Below are positions 1-28,930 of a stretch of 64,000 nt of DNA, one piece after another (positions within the stretch are counted from its first letter, which is position 1; each line of letters begins with the position of its first letter). The stretch lies in contig NC_019867.2 of assembly GCF_002234675.1 (NCBI RefSeq), forward strand, positions 1,382,001-1,446,000, in the 5' to 3' direction. Source of the stretch: Oryzias latipes. Taxonomy: Eukaryota; Chordata; Actinopteri; Beloniformes; Adrianichthyidae. Under the pieces are notes generated by a model. It saw only the letters and a list, made by a program, of their open reading frames with translations, was not told where the DNA came from and ran no database searches. Both the position numbers and the translations under genes were made by a program.

Positions 1-179
1 CATGTAACTTTGCTGCTTTGGTCCTGACCAGGTCTCTCTTGGGAACCAAACTGGCTAAATGGAGGCTAAATGAAAACCATCTGAAAAGGTCGTCCCTCTT
101 CTGTCTCATGCCGTCCTAAAGCTTCTGCTTTCCCACATCGGCTGAGACGGTCGGGTTTCAGCGAGTCGCCTCCAAGCGA

Positions 180-208
180 CCCCCCCCCCCCCCCCCCCCC
201 CCCCCCCC
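180..208 (+). repeat. Poly-C tract, 29 bases
   Basis: There are twenty-nine consecutive C residues. It is one of at least eight C or G runs of 16 or more in the window. The exact length may be affected by sequencing error. Confidence 0.95.
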
Positions 209-779
209 GCCTCAGCCCTGACCCGACTCCCCGCCTGGATCCAGAGTTCCTCTGGCTGGCTGCTTGGCATCGGTTGCCACGGCGACGGCATCCAGCAGCA
301 TCGCTGTCGGTGCTCTGAGGAAATCTGCAGTTAGTTTCGGCGTTGCTGCCTCTGCAGATGTCCCCCCCCCCACATCTGACCTTTCAGTCAGACACTGAGG
401 AGGATCCTCCCAGATGGATAAATAATGAATGATGCTGGAAATAACAAGGATAAGATTAGCTGTGAAAGATTAGCCATTCAGCAGTTTAAAGTTCTGGACC
501 AACCGTGGGCTGGGTGGGAAGGTGGCTGTCTGGAGCGTGGGGCTGGTCTCCCTTGGGGGGCCCTGGCTCATGCCTGGGGTTGGGGTGGGGGGGATGGTTA
601 TTTTGGTTTGTAGTGTACAAAGTTACAACGTTTGTAGTTCAAAAAAATACTTTAAAAATTTGCAGAAAAGTTTTCTTCTAGGAAACGCTTTCCAGGAAAG
701 CCGAATGACGATCTTCAACTTTTAATTTTTAGTGGGGGGGGGGGGCGTCAGGTCTAGACGCCTCCTACAGACGGTCCCT

Positions 780-1165
780 GAGAACCACATTCAAAGCGTT
801 CCCAGTGTTTTTAATGAGAATGCTGCTGTTTTTAGCAACAAAACCAAAAACCTGTGTTGCTCTCTAGGAAATCGTTTCTGCAGAGCGGCAGGAGTTCTTT
901 AGAAATTCACCTCCTAGTTGTGGGCGGGACCGAGCAGGGGGCTTGGGGCCCCGCCCAACATACTACCTATGTCACAGATACGATATTTTTCAAACAGCTT
1001 TTTTTTTTCTGCTTCTGATTCACAACGATTAAAAAAAAAGAAGACTCAGAAATGCAGTTTTAAGCTGAATTTTCTTTATTTATGTCCTCCATCATCAGAA
1101 AAATGCCACAAGAACATGTTAGAAACACCAAAAACAGCATTTTGTCAGGGGGGGTCGTTGGTTTG
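780..1165 (+). repeat. Interspersed repeat family R1, copy 1
   Basis: Shares diagnostic blocks with copies near 10.4, 15.9, 19.3, 34.5 and 42.3 kb: CTGCAGAGCGGCAGGAGTT, AAATTCACCT, GGCCCCGCCCA, CTGATTCACAACGATT, and a tail of ATGCAGTTTTAAGCTGAATT followed by ATCAGAAAAATGC. No coding capacity is visible, so it resembles a nonautonomous DNA element. This copy keeps the uninterrupted sequence CAAAGCGTTCCCAGTG (794-809), which in the 15.5-kb copy is split by an hAT insertion. Confidence 0.7.
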
Positions 1166-2746
1166 TAGTGTACAAACCAACGCCTTGTTCCTCAAGGCGT
1201 TGCTTGAGGAACATCTCTGTGGAAGATCACCGAAGACGAGTTTCAGGGGGAATTTTATCTCCAAATGCAAATATTTATCAGGAGAAAAGAAATGAATTCA
1301 AAGCTTCGGGGAGGAAACAGATTAATCTGATTATACTTCCAGGATAACCTTCTGGTAATCTCTTTAGTTTTGACTATTTGTAGAGTTAAAAGGCAAGCTT
1401 TGAGCATCTGCAGATGTGTGAACGCTCTGCTCTACATGGCGCTGGCGTCGGTTGCTGCACGCCTCCTCTCACGTTCTGCAGATCCACGGCTGAAACCTGA
1501 AAATCCTCCCTGGTCGTCTGTGGACAAAGCGTGTCGTCATGAGGCACAGCGCCGTTTGTCTGCAGGCTCTTTTCTGTCAGCCATGACTGTTCAGATGTGT
1601 TCAGAGCGCTGGGCGCGCTCCACATACCGAGCTTTTGTCTGCCTACCGGCAGCAGCGTGGTTTTGTTCCGACTGCCCTTCATGTTTGGACGACAGTGACG
1701 GGTTGGGTTTAGAATGTGTTTGGCATTCCTCCCCCATGAAAACCCTCCGTGGTTTTGCCACCGATGTTTTGTGTCAACAGAGCCAGAGAACGCAGAACCA
1801 ACAGGCACTTAAAATACAACTTTATTAAGAAGTTTAAATTCATGTCTAAAAGGCTCGACGGTTTGCTTTAAATGTTGTGGAAGTGGCTCACAGATTGAAA
1901 AAAGATGCTATTTTCTGAAAAGCTTTGCTGTCGTGACAACGGTCAATCTGTTCTTGGTTCCTGTTTTTCTGATGGTTCCTCTTCTGCTTTTTTTTCTTTT
2001 TCTTTTGGAGGATCCAGGATTTTCTACACACAGGCCATCATCAGTGTTGCAACCAAGCTTTATACTCGTCCTTAATAGAAACATGAGCAGGAAAACAAGT
2101 GCGGGCCCAAACAGCGCCCTGTGGAACTCCATACGTGATCGTAGTGTGGCGGTGTGAGATTTGATCCCATGATGCCGTGAGGCAAACCGTCATGTGTCCT
2201 GAACGTCTGCGCAGATGCTGCAGACACGGGCGAATGAGCGGCCTGTGTTGGACGATGCTCCTCTGGAGTCTGAAAAGATCTATGGACCTCTTAGTGACTG
2301 GGGGGGGGGCATTGACTCTGCACAGCAGGAAAAGGTCTCACTCACTTTTCCATAAACCTCTTCCTGTTTCTGGGAATGTCTTCCCTCCTTAAGAGCACAG
2401 CTGACAGAATCCCATCCATCCCTTATGGATCTTCAGGACCCTCTCAGTTCAGAATCAGTTTTTAAAGACGTCTTAATCATCATTGTAATTAAAAACCCTA
2501 AATTGACTTTAAAAAAAAAATTACCGGTAAGATGTTATTTTGATGAAATCCACAAAAATGTTTGCAATATAATATTTTTTTCATGAGATAGAGATCATAT
2601 CAGTTATGATCCGTTGGGCTGTTTGGTCCACTTTTGTTCACGATAATGTTAGTTGAAGATGCAGAAATATTGACATGAGCTTTCAGGAAAAAAGCACCTT
2701 ATTTACCCACCGTCTCAAATTTGATCACCATATTAAAATGTGTGGA

Positions 2747-3127
2747 TTTGGTTGTTTTGCTAATTGTTTATATACCGCAAATTATATCGTTATCGCAATA
2801 TTAATCACTGATATCGCATATCGCGAGTTTTCTTCATATCGTGCAGCCCTACACTGGATATAACATGTTTTCTGCTCTGTAGTTCATCATCCTTCCACTA
2901 GGGGCAGTAGTAAATTTGCAATATTTGTACCTTTGAGATTTCATGGAAGCAGGAAAGGTTCTTCTACTGCCCCTAGTGGAAGGATGATGAACTACAGAGC
3001 AGAAAACATGTTATATCCAGTGTAGGGCTGCACGATATGAAGAAAACTCGCGATATGCGATATCAGTGATTAATATTGCGATAACGATATAATTTGCGGT
3101 ATATAAACAATTAGCAAAACAACCAAA
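2747..3127. repeat. Perfect 164-bp inverted repeat with 53-bp spacer
   Basis: Arm 2747-2910 is the exact reverse complement of 2964-3127; I compared every base. The spacer is 2911-2963. The outer part of each arm is 105 bp of an hAT-like element end (TAGGGCTGCACGATAT terminus). The inner 59 bp is its flanking DNA, including the 8-bp target site. The event therefore happened after the hAT insertion. Confidence 0.95.
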
Positions 3128-3430
3128 AATATTATTCCCATTCCATTACAACAGCTTAAAAATTATACTACAAATGATCCTTGTTGACGTAGGAGGCGAA
3201 CATACAACATAATAGGGCGCCATCCGATTAGTTAACAACGTGGGGTCCATCTGATTGGTCAAATGCAGAAAGGGATTCTTTCAATCCATTAAACACTTCA
3301 AGCTGCCATAAGATTGTTTGGCCACATCTACGGTAACCATTTATTGCAAATTTGCTGTCTTTTGCGATATGCATATTGCACAGCTTGATATTGCGATAAC
3401 GATAAATTTGCGGTATATTGTGCAGGCCTA
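3023..3430 (+). mobile_element. hAT-like nonautonomous element (408 bp) with 8-bp TSD
   Basis: Termini are TAGGGCTGCACGATAT and the imperfect inverse ATATTGTGCAGGCCTA. The element is flanked on both sides by the 8-bp direct repeat ATCCAGTG (3015-3022 and 3431-3438). An 8-bp duplication is the hAT hallmark. There is no transposase; the internal sequence is rich in ATCGCGATAT-type motifs, so it is a MITE-like deletion derivative. Confidence 0.85.
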
Positions 3431-5944
3431 ATCCAGTGGAAAGTTTGGATCATGCTACTGAGATTTAGAAATATGTGTATGTAATCTGATACAAATGGTT
3501 AGAAAGGGGTAATCTGTCTCGCCTGGATGAATGCCTAAGTAAAAATTAATTTTATTCATAATTCAACTAACTAATAACTCAAACAGGAAAGTTTCAAAAA
3601 CTGGTTCAAATCTTCTCTGGTAAGAAGCGTCCCGTTTCTCCATTTGACCATCGCTGAAACAGCTTTAGTTTTATCGTCCTCGTTTGTTCCACCTGTTTAC
3701 CTGTTTTTGATCAGATGGCTTCAAATCAAACCAAAGCACTTTAGAAATCGTTTGAAATTGTTATACTGTAAAAATATGAAGCTAAGCTCAAAGGAGCAGC
3801 AAAAACCAACCATCCTTTTTGTACTTGTGAAGTTCTGAGTTTATCTCCACCTCATGGTGTAATTCTATGCATCTGAGTAAAATCTTGCTGATTCAGGTAC
3901 AAACACCGGCTTTACATCAGGTAGAGAAAGGGAGAAATGGGGATTTATGTCTGTTTTCAGAACTGATTAGTTCCTGACTTTGTTCTTGTAAGAAAAACTT
4001 TTGTTGGTTGTGGTTCCTGGCAAATGCTGTTAACTGAAAATCACCTTTTGGTGGTTTTTCACTGAGTTTGTGCCTCATTATAAACCTAATTGGAAAATAT
4101 TTCTGGTTTTATACCAGATTTTGAAAGACTTTAGTGTTTAAACCATTCCCTTCTAGTTTTCCCTTTGTTTCTGTTTAAATGGACTTTGGTGGAAAACTGA
4201 AGCCTTTAAGGTATTTTACTGATGTGTATTGGATTACAGAGAATCCTCTGTGTCTACGACGTGGATAAAAAACTCTCACAATACTTGCCGTGGCGCGGCC
4301 ACCTCCCCACGCCGCCACTTCAGGCTGGAAAGCCGTCCTGGCGGGAACAGGGTTCCTCAAAGTTTCTAAAGTCTATTTTTGGGATGAAACCCGGCGGAGG
4401 TCAAGGCTGGAAATGTGTTGAGTGTGTTTCAGCCCCCCCCCACACACACACACACACAGTTGGTTTCACTTAGCCAGGACACAAATCCAGACATCAAGGA
4501 CAAGCAGACATCCTTTGGTCCTCACAGAACTGCTGGTCATATGAGCTCTTTGTAAATCCCGTTGATCTGCAGCTTTTATTTTGGAAACAGAGACAGGTGC
4601 TGAACCTTTTGTGGTCCCGGCCGTCTCTTTGTGTCTCGTCTGTTTGTCCTGCCTTCCGTCTCAACTCCATATCTGGATTTGAAAGCCTTTTTGGGACATC
4701 TTGTTTTAGTTGTATTCCTAATTTGCGGGGCAGATGTTTGCTGTAACCACGAGTGTTTTCAGGTTCAGTAAATGATCCACCGGGGGGCCGCCCCCTCCCA
4801 CAGGCTCCGGCGCGTCTCTCAACTGTTGTCTTTAATAATTCAGAGAGCTGCCGGGCTGGAGCGCCACGGCGTCCGTCTGGAGTGGAAAAGGTTGGAGCGC
4901 GGGGTGAGCATCTCTGCTCTGGGGCGGGTCTTCCTGCACCGCTCAGACGCCGAAGACCAAAGGTCCAACCCGTCAACCATAACCGGCGATCATTAACAGG
5001 ACGTTTGTAGAGCCAGACGAGGGGGGGGGGGGCACATGTTGGAACCAAATAGCATCAATTATTTCAGCTTCATTCATGAATACTGCTGTCAGTTTGAATA
5101 TTTCTGGATCTGCTCTGATAGGTGACCAATCATCACCTGTCACTCCAAAAATCTACCAAAAAAGCCTCAGGATTCCCATAGTTATGCATTCCAAAAGCAA
5201 TTTTCTCCTGGGCTTTTTTTCATGTCATCAAGATTCTTTGGTCACAATCGTGATGTGAGAACAGGAGACGACCTGCAGCATCAAGCAACAAGCGTTGACC
5301 GAAGTCTGTTTAGCGTTTTACTTAAAGATTGCCAATGCCGGCGTTGTGCTGGTTCTGCTCTGTGCCGTGGAGATCACGCTGCCAAACCGTGCCATTCCTG
5401 CCAAAGCGAATTCCTTAAAGACTCCTGGAAAAACGTTCTCGCTCCCATGAGGTTGTAGAGCTGGGTTTTCCTGTTGCTGGAGATTGCAACAAATCCACAG
5501 AGTTTTTGGAACAGATATTTTCTCACACAGACATTCCAGTTGTGTCAAAGCTGTCTCGCACACATTTGGCTCTCATTTTAGATTAGTTTCTGTTCCAGGG
5601 GCCTGTCAAATTCAGAACTGGAGACAAAACCCAAAGAACAACCACAGGCTCACTAATTTATAAAGGAGAGTTACTGAGAAAGTAACCAGGTCAGTTCAAC
5701 AGCTAACCAGTAGAGGGCTTGTTGCACAAACACAATCCTCTTTCACACCCGACTTTAACACTTAAAGCAAACATGTCGGGGCGGCTGTTGTGCAGAAGTA
5801 GGGTGGTCAACCTCTGACCTTTATAGATTCTGTTTTGTTAGATTAATTTTAAAGGGAAACCACAGGCTACGTTTTAACAAACCTCACGCATGACAATGGT
5901 ATGTTCCATTTATATGACGTCCCATGAGATAACCACTTCCCTTA

Positions 5945-6475
5945 AAGGGCCTTTGTCATGCAATATGAACTTTTTTGAGCTTTTAAGTGTTTTCTAATGT
6001 TCCTTCCTCACTAAAAACAACCCTAAAGTGGTATTTTGATTCGTTCACGCATTTCTGAGCATTCCTCTAAAACCCTGCTCTCTGAGCACAAGCTCCTCCC
6101 AATCCATGAAAACGAGTGGATTTCCACATTGTGACATCACACAGTAAGGAACAGCCCCTTCCAGGAAGAGTCTGCTACAAGTCCCGCCCCCAGGCTAACG
6201 CACACACCCACTTTTTTTCCGTGGAGCTAGCGGTGATAGGCTAAACATTTTCATTTTCTACACAAAATGAACGTCCATCTTTCCGTTCCATCTTTTCCGT
6301 TCCGATGTTGTTTTGTTTTGGTGGGGGAAACGCAGACACGCTGCCAAGGCCGAGTCCAGGATGACGTCATGAAATGGGCGGTACCCACAAGGAGCGAAAG
6401 GCGGAGCCTCAGAGATGGAGTCGTCTTACTTCCGGGTTGGAAAATGAGCTCAGGGAAAATGACTATTTAAAAAAA
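5945..6475 (+). repeat. Probable nonautonomous fish repeat
   Basis: Begins AAAGGGCCTTTGTCATGCAA and continues with blocks such as ACATTGTGACATCACAC and AAGCTCCTCCCAATCC, which resemble abundant teleost interspersed repeats known to me. Boundaries are approximate and no coding capacity is seen. Confidence 0.4.
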
Positions 6476-8204
6476 AAAAAGCTTTCTGTAAAGTGTTAAA
6501 AGTAATATACGATCATGATCACATATGTGGATATAGTTCACTCTGACAGGCTGAGAAAAGCAGGATATACTGTTGGTTTGAGATGCAGCCGCTCCTCTCT
6601 ACGAAGCTCCACGGACAGCCCAAAAGCCCGCAGAACCCGTACGGGTCAATGTCAACAAAGATCACAGCTCCAAAAACCTGAATATGACCAAACGTTATTG
6701 TCCGTCTTTCATTAAAATCCCCTTTTTTTTAGATGCTCTGAACCCCTTCAGTGCTACCATCACCTGATCTCACGGTGAGAAACGGTTCATGTCTGTTCCT
6801 GTGCTTCGGTTGGGTCATGCCGGCTGTAGTCTGAATACCAACCTCGACGTTGACGGACTGGACCTGCTTTGACCTTCGCTGCCTTTCACAGTGGATTCTT
6901 TCTCCATGATGATCCTCACTCCGTGGTGTTTATTGTTTTACAGCGTACATTAGCCTGCTGTTTCATGTGCTCACACGGCCCTGGGAGCGCAAAGTTCGTG
7001 TTTATTCTTTGCTTTACTTGCACACGTGACCTGAGGACGACATAAAGCCTAAAATAAACCTGCTGACATGACTAACTAGCATCACTGGGAGGGAGAACTC
7101 AGCTCTTCTCTCTCCGCTGCATGGTTCATTTCTAATCGGCTTCTGTAATGTTTTATTTTGAAACAGGAGGCAGAAAAAAGCAGATGAGTCTCCCAGAACA
7201 GGCGGTTGAGACCACAGCATGCTGTATCTCATCCTTCCTGGTTTCTCACTTTGTACTTTCCTCTCCAAGCTTAGGTTCAGACTCTTCTGCTTTGATTCGT
7301 GAACAAAGTCCAGCCACCCTTCTGGATCTTTATCTGTAGACCGAAGAAACAAACGCCAAAGAGTGGCGCTAAGTCACAGAGGCGCCAGCAAACTGTTAAA
7401 CTTTGACTGTGAGCCAGAACTAACAGACGCACTTCCTCAGGCTGTAACTCTGTCAGTATGTGTAACCAGATCACTAAACCAGGATTACTAAGACCACTGT
7501 GAACAACCCATCTGACTGTGCTGACTCATGTTTTGTATCTGGACTGGAATAGATCTGATTTGATGAGTCAACATTTTTTTTTCTAAGTAAAGATATTCAG
7601 TTTTATCAAGTTATTTTAAACTCAACCATAGCCATGACTTTTCAATTCCTACTTAACCAAACAGTAGATCTGCAGGGTAGGTTAATAACATTGAGATCTT
7701 TTCAGTAAGAAGAGCCATTAGGAGCAAGATTTCTGTACAGAAAATGAGAAGGAAATGGATCCATAATCTTTGCTGGGTAGGCCTTGGACCAAGGGGTCTT
7801 GTGTGCCTGGGAGGATGACCCCAGAGCCTAGACCCTGCAGTTAAGGACCAGACCAACCCATTCTCCAGCTGGAGAACGATGTGTAGGAAAACCAGCAAAC
7901 CATTTACAATGCAGGAATACAAGCCAAGATATTAATAATATGATTTGTGATTGACTGAGTAGAAGAGTGGCTATTTAGCTATTGGTTCAAAGGCAGGCCC
8001 GACTGGTGATGGCGTGGAGGTGATGTAACAACTCTGCATACCTGGAAGTGAAGTAGATCTTATTAAAAGTCCGCCAAAGCTTCACAAACAACTGCACATG
8101 TACACTCTACTGTTGCTGTAACCATGGTTACAGACTGCTGATGGATTCCAGAAGAGCCCAGATTTAGAACTAACTACAATACGCAGACATTTGCATTCCA
8201 ACTA

Positions 8205-8490
8205 ATGGATCATTCCAATGGTTCCAATGGTTTTAATGTTTCTAGTGGTCCAATGGTTTTAATGGTTCCAATGGTTCTAATGTTTCTAGTGGTCCAATGG
8301 TTTTAATGGTTCTAGTGGTCCAATGGTTTTAATGGTTCCAATGGTTCTAATGTTTCTAGTGGTCCAATGGTTTTAATGGTTCTAGTGGTCCAATGGTTTT
8401 AATGGTTCTAGTGGTCCAATGGTTTTAATGGTTCCAATGGTTCTAATGTTTCTAGTGGTCCAATGGTTTTAATGGTTCTAGTGGTCCAAT
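8205..8490 (+). repeat. Minisatellite of GGTTCTAGTGGTCCAAT type
   Basis: Tandem units alternate between a short form (GGTTTTAATGG then TTCTAGTGGTCCAAT) and a longer form carrying an extra CCAATGGTTCTAATGT block. This is a higher-order arrangement inside cnnm4 intron 1, ending about 360 bp before the exon at 8855. Confidence 0.9.
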
Positions 8491-8802
8491 ATTCCTTATG
8501 GTTCTATTGGCTTTTCATGGCTTCAGTTCAGTTTATTCATCAAGGCTGAGGCTGTCTCAAGGTGCAGCACTATTAAATTAAGCAAAAATGCAAATGACCC
8601 CAAATGTTGGAATCTCGTTAAGTTCAGATCCCTCAGACGTGGACAAAATGGTTTCTTTATTTTATAACTGGTCTACAGATGTGACCAACGCGTTATTCTG
8701 AAGAATTTTAGTGATTCATTAACCCCTTTAGTGCCTATAAGAGCTCTTGTTTGTCTGTCACAGTTCTCCTTGGCTGTATTTGTGCTGTTTTTGTTCGTTT
8801 GA

Positions 8803-25837
<17,035 letters not shown>

Positions 25838-26104
25838 CCCGGGGGCCGCCACGGCCCTCGCTGCTCCCGCACGTGTGCCCTACGGCGCCCCCATGTGCGC
25901 TAAGGAGGAGGGCGGTGCGTAACGCCCGCCACGGATGAGCCAAAACATGGCAAAGATCAGCTGATCCGCCGAGCTTTATTTTGAAAGGGAGCTCAGATGC
26001 AGCAAAGATCCTCTATGGTTTTCAGAAAACATTAACATCACTCTGAACATTTCTGTTTCCTGCTTCTGTCGTTAAAACCACAGATCTGCTGTTTGTTCAG
26101 ACAC

Positions 26105-26410
26105 AGTTCTATCTGTCATTACTCTACGCTACAAAATGGTTCTATCCTTCAAAGTTCTGTTTTATTAATTCTATCAGTCAGAATTCTATCGTTTATAATT
26201 CTATCATTGACAGTTGAATATTTTATAATTCTATCCGTCCTAGTTCTATCCTTAATAGTTCTATCCTTCATGATTCTATCCTTCATAGTTCTGTCGTTCC
26301 AAATTCTATATAAATAATTCTATTATTCAGAATTCTATCCTTCGTGATTCCATCCCTCAGAGTTCTATATATTTTGTAGTTCTATCCCTCCTAGTTCTGT
26401 CCTTCATCAG
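26105..26410 (+). repeat. Degenerate TTCTATC minisatellite in the cnnm4 3' UTR
   Basis: Recurring 13-15-base units of the form AGTTCTATCCTTCAT with many substitutions (ATTCTATC, GTTCTGTC). About 300 bp, located downstream of the stop codon. Confidence 0.85.
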
Positions 26411-26602
26411 CTGACATCATTTCATGTTTTGGCTCATCTCTATACCCCCCATGAAGAATTCTGCACCCCTCACTGTTAACCCCCCCATAGACCCTCCCTC
26501 CATGTTGCTTCCATCTCAGAGACTCAGGGACGACCCCCACCCCCCCACCCCTTATGGTGCACTCCCACCCCGTAAACCAAACCCACGGCACGTGTGTAGC
26601 AA

Positions 26603-26689
26603 CCCCCCCCCCCCCCCCTCCTCCAGAGCTGAGCGGTGCGGGAGCTGTCAGCTGATGGGAACGGTGCCCCCCCCCCCCCCCCCCCCCCC
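26603..26689 (+). repeat. Two poly-C tracts (16 and 23 bases)
   Basis: C runs at 26603-26618 and 26667-26689 are separated by about 50 bases, within the presumed cnnm4 3' UTR. Confidence 0.9.
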
Positions 26690-28669
26690 ACATTTCACAG
26701 AGGAGGATGACGATGATGAAGAGTTTGTTTGCATTCGTGACCAAAAGCTGCCGCCGCTCCACGGCGGGGAAACCAAAGCCGAGCAGGGGGGGGGGGAGAA
26801 ACAATCGTGACTTTATTTATTCATTTTAATATTTGTAAATATTTTTATAGATGGGAAGGGGGGCAGGAGGCGTGATTTCCCTCCTTTGTAATTCTCTTTT
26901 TTTTGTGCAATGCCGTCGCCAAAAACGCCACGCTTCGTCACTTTTGTGGGAAAAATCGGGAGTCTGTTGACGCTCACTCCTGGGGAGGGAATTTTTAATG
27001 AATTCTGGCCTGTCAGACGTTCACTTTCACCGTAGACTGCGAATAAGAACGACCACACTACGTTTCCCAGAATGCAAAGCTCCATCCGTCATGTGTTTTC
27101 ACAGTTCAGATCAATCAAGTCGTCTGAACGATCAGCTGAAAGCGAAACTGAAGGCAGATCTTTGAGTCAGCTGCTCCGACCAAAGCGGGACGCCACCCGC
27201 CCCGAAAAGAGGAACCGCCGAGCTCATCCAGCCTGATCAGAGGACGCCGCCGCCGCGTTTCCATTTTCAGAGCGGTGGAAATGTCAGCGCAGGAGAGCAG
27301 GGATTTTCTCTGGTTGTTGGTTTGAGTCTGATGACATCATCCGCAGATGAAAACACTGAGCCGCCCGCCTTCAGGCTCCTCCCTCTTTCCTTTGCTTTTG
27401 TTGGACAAACCTTTTCTGAGTGTGGATCTTCAGGGCGGGAACCTGGCCGTCTCTGCTCATCAGCAGCAGCATCTGCTCTGCACTTTGGCCTCTGAATCAT
27501 AAAGTGGCTTTTATTTCCTACTTTTTTGTTCTGCAGCTGCTCGCCAAAGAAAAACGCCGTCAATCGTGTCTTCCTGTTGCCTCCAAGCTTCTTCATTTCA
27601 CTGTTGCATCAAACTCCACGTGGTTTTATTTTACACTGAGAACGCATCAAAGTGAGCTCTCTTGCAGTTTCTCCTATCTGTGGTGTTTCGTCTGCACTGT
27701 GGACGGTTCTGGAGCCTTTGCATCGGGAGCTGCAGGACGGTTCTCCGCAGGTTCCTGCAGGTTTTGGTGGAACTTTGGGTTTATTTTCTGGGAATCTCAG
27801 ACTTGACCTTGAGTGAACCCTGGTGGAACGTTCCGGTGAACAGGAGCTCTCACTCCTCTTCATACTTCAGAGGCACTTCAGCGAAGGAGCGCCGTTTTTT
27901 CCCCCCAGAAGCAGAAGTTGGTCAAAGTTGGCGGCTCGGAGTCCGACCAGGATTTCCAAACGCTCCTTAACGTGACGCTGCAGCTTTCTGCGGCTCACAC
28001 CCGTGGTGCCTTCACTGCCTGTAAATCCCAGTTCTGCTTTCTTCACGGTTCATTCCTGCATTTTTTAATCGGCGTTTGTGACGAGGCCTCCGTTTTCGCT
28101 CCTCTTTGGCGTGAATTTGGGAACGTTGGGAGAAACTTATGTCCTCCTTTGATGCTTTATTTAAGAGAAGACAGACAAAGGCTGTAAATATTGTTTTATA
28201 ATTTCTGTCTGAATGAATTTTGAAATGAAGAAAGTTGTTAATAAAGTTGAGATATTTTCTCTACGATGCTTTTGTTCAATCTTTGTGGTTGAAATCTGAA
28301 GTCTGTCAGGGATCCAGGATTTAAACTTTAATTAAAAATAGAAATCAATAAATCTGTAAATAAAATGAGATCACATGATTTCAAACCCTCATAGCCTTAA
28401 GGTTAGCAACTCCCTCAGTAACAAATCCTCTTGAATATGTAAAAATGATTGAACAATGTCACTTGATACACTTTAGGCTCATAGCCCTGACTTCCTTGTC
28501 GCCATGGCAACCAAAACTGCAAAAAGTCGACTTTCTCCTCCGCACACTGTAAAAAAACATAAAAATAATGGTAAATTATTGGTACCAAAAATTATTCAAG
28601 GGGTTTTCTGTTTCCTTAAAACAATTTCACCAATTTTGTAGATCTGAACATTTCTGCTAGGTGTTGTCC

Positions 28670-28930
28670 GATTGGCTCACTGCTTGGAGGCGGGACCCAG
28701 AAAACACAGATGTGACACGGGACGGACTATTCCAGGTGTTTGAGGTCCTAACTCTCCTACCTGGGGGGGAGAATTTTGTTCCCCACATTTAACCCAACCC
28801 CCCCAACCTTTTAATACTGAGTTAAGCAGGGAAGCGGCACCGGATCCTATTTTTAGAGTCTGTGGGATGACCCAACCCACAACCTCCAAGTTTCAGGGCA
28901 GACGCTCTACCACGAGGCCACCAATGCGGT
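28670..28930 (-). repeat. SINE-like repeat fragment
   Basis: The right end, CGCTCTACCACGAGGCCACC, is the reverse complement of a tRNA-like A-box region (GGTGGCCTCGTGGTAGAGCG). Upstream are blocks such as TAATACTGAGTTAAGCAGGG that I associate with fish interspersed repeats. Boundaries are approximate. Confidence 0.5.

Larger units (their letters stand above)
25838..28245 (+). other. cnnm4: Probable cnnm4 3' UTR
   Basis: No further exon is visible after the cnnm4 stop. The first well-placed AATAAA on this strand is at 28240-28245, followed by T-rich sequence, so a 3' UTR of about 2.4 kb is inferred. It contains a degenerate TTCTATC minisatellite and poly-C runs of 16 and 23 bases. The end point is an inference from the poly(A) signal alone. 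Confidence 0.45.

Noticed and set aside
1386..1828. Overlapping + and - strand frames of about 140-150 codons
   Set aside because: No domain, no splice sites consistent with neighbours, and mutual overlap of both strands.
4494..5048. 184-codon - strand frame in a GC-rich patch
   Set aside because: Overlaps open frames on the + strand, has no recognisable domain or splice context, and fits chance in GC-rich DNA.
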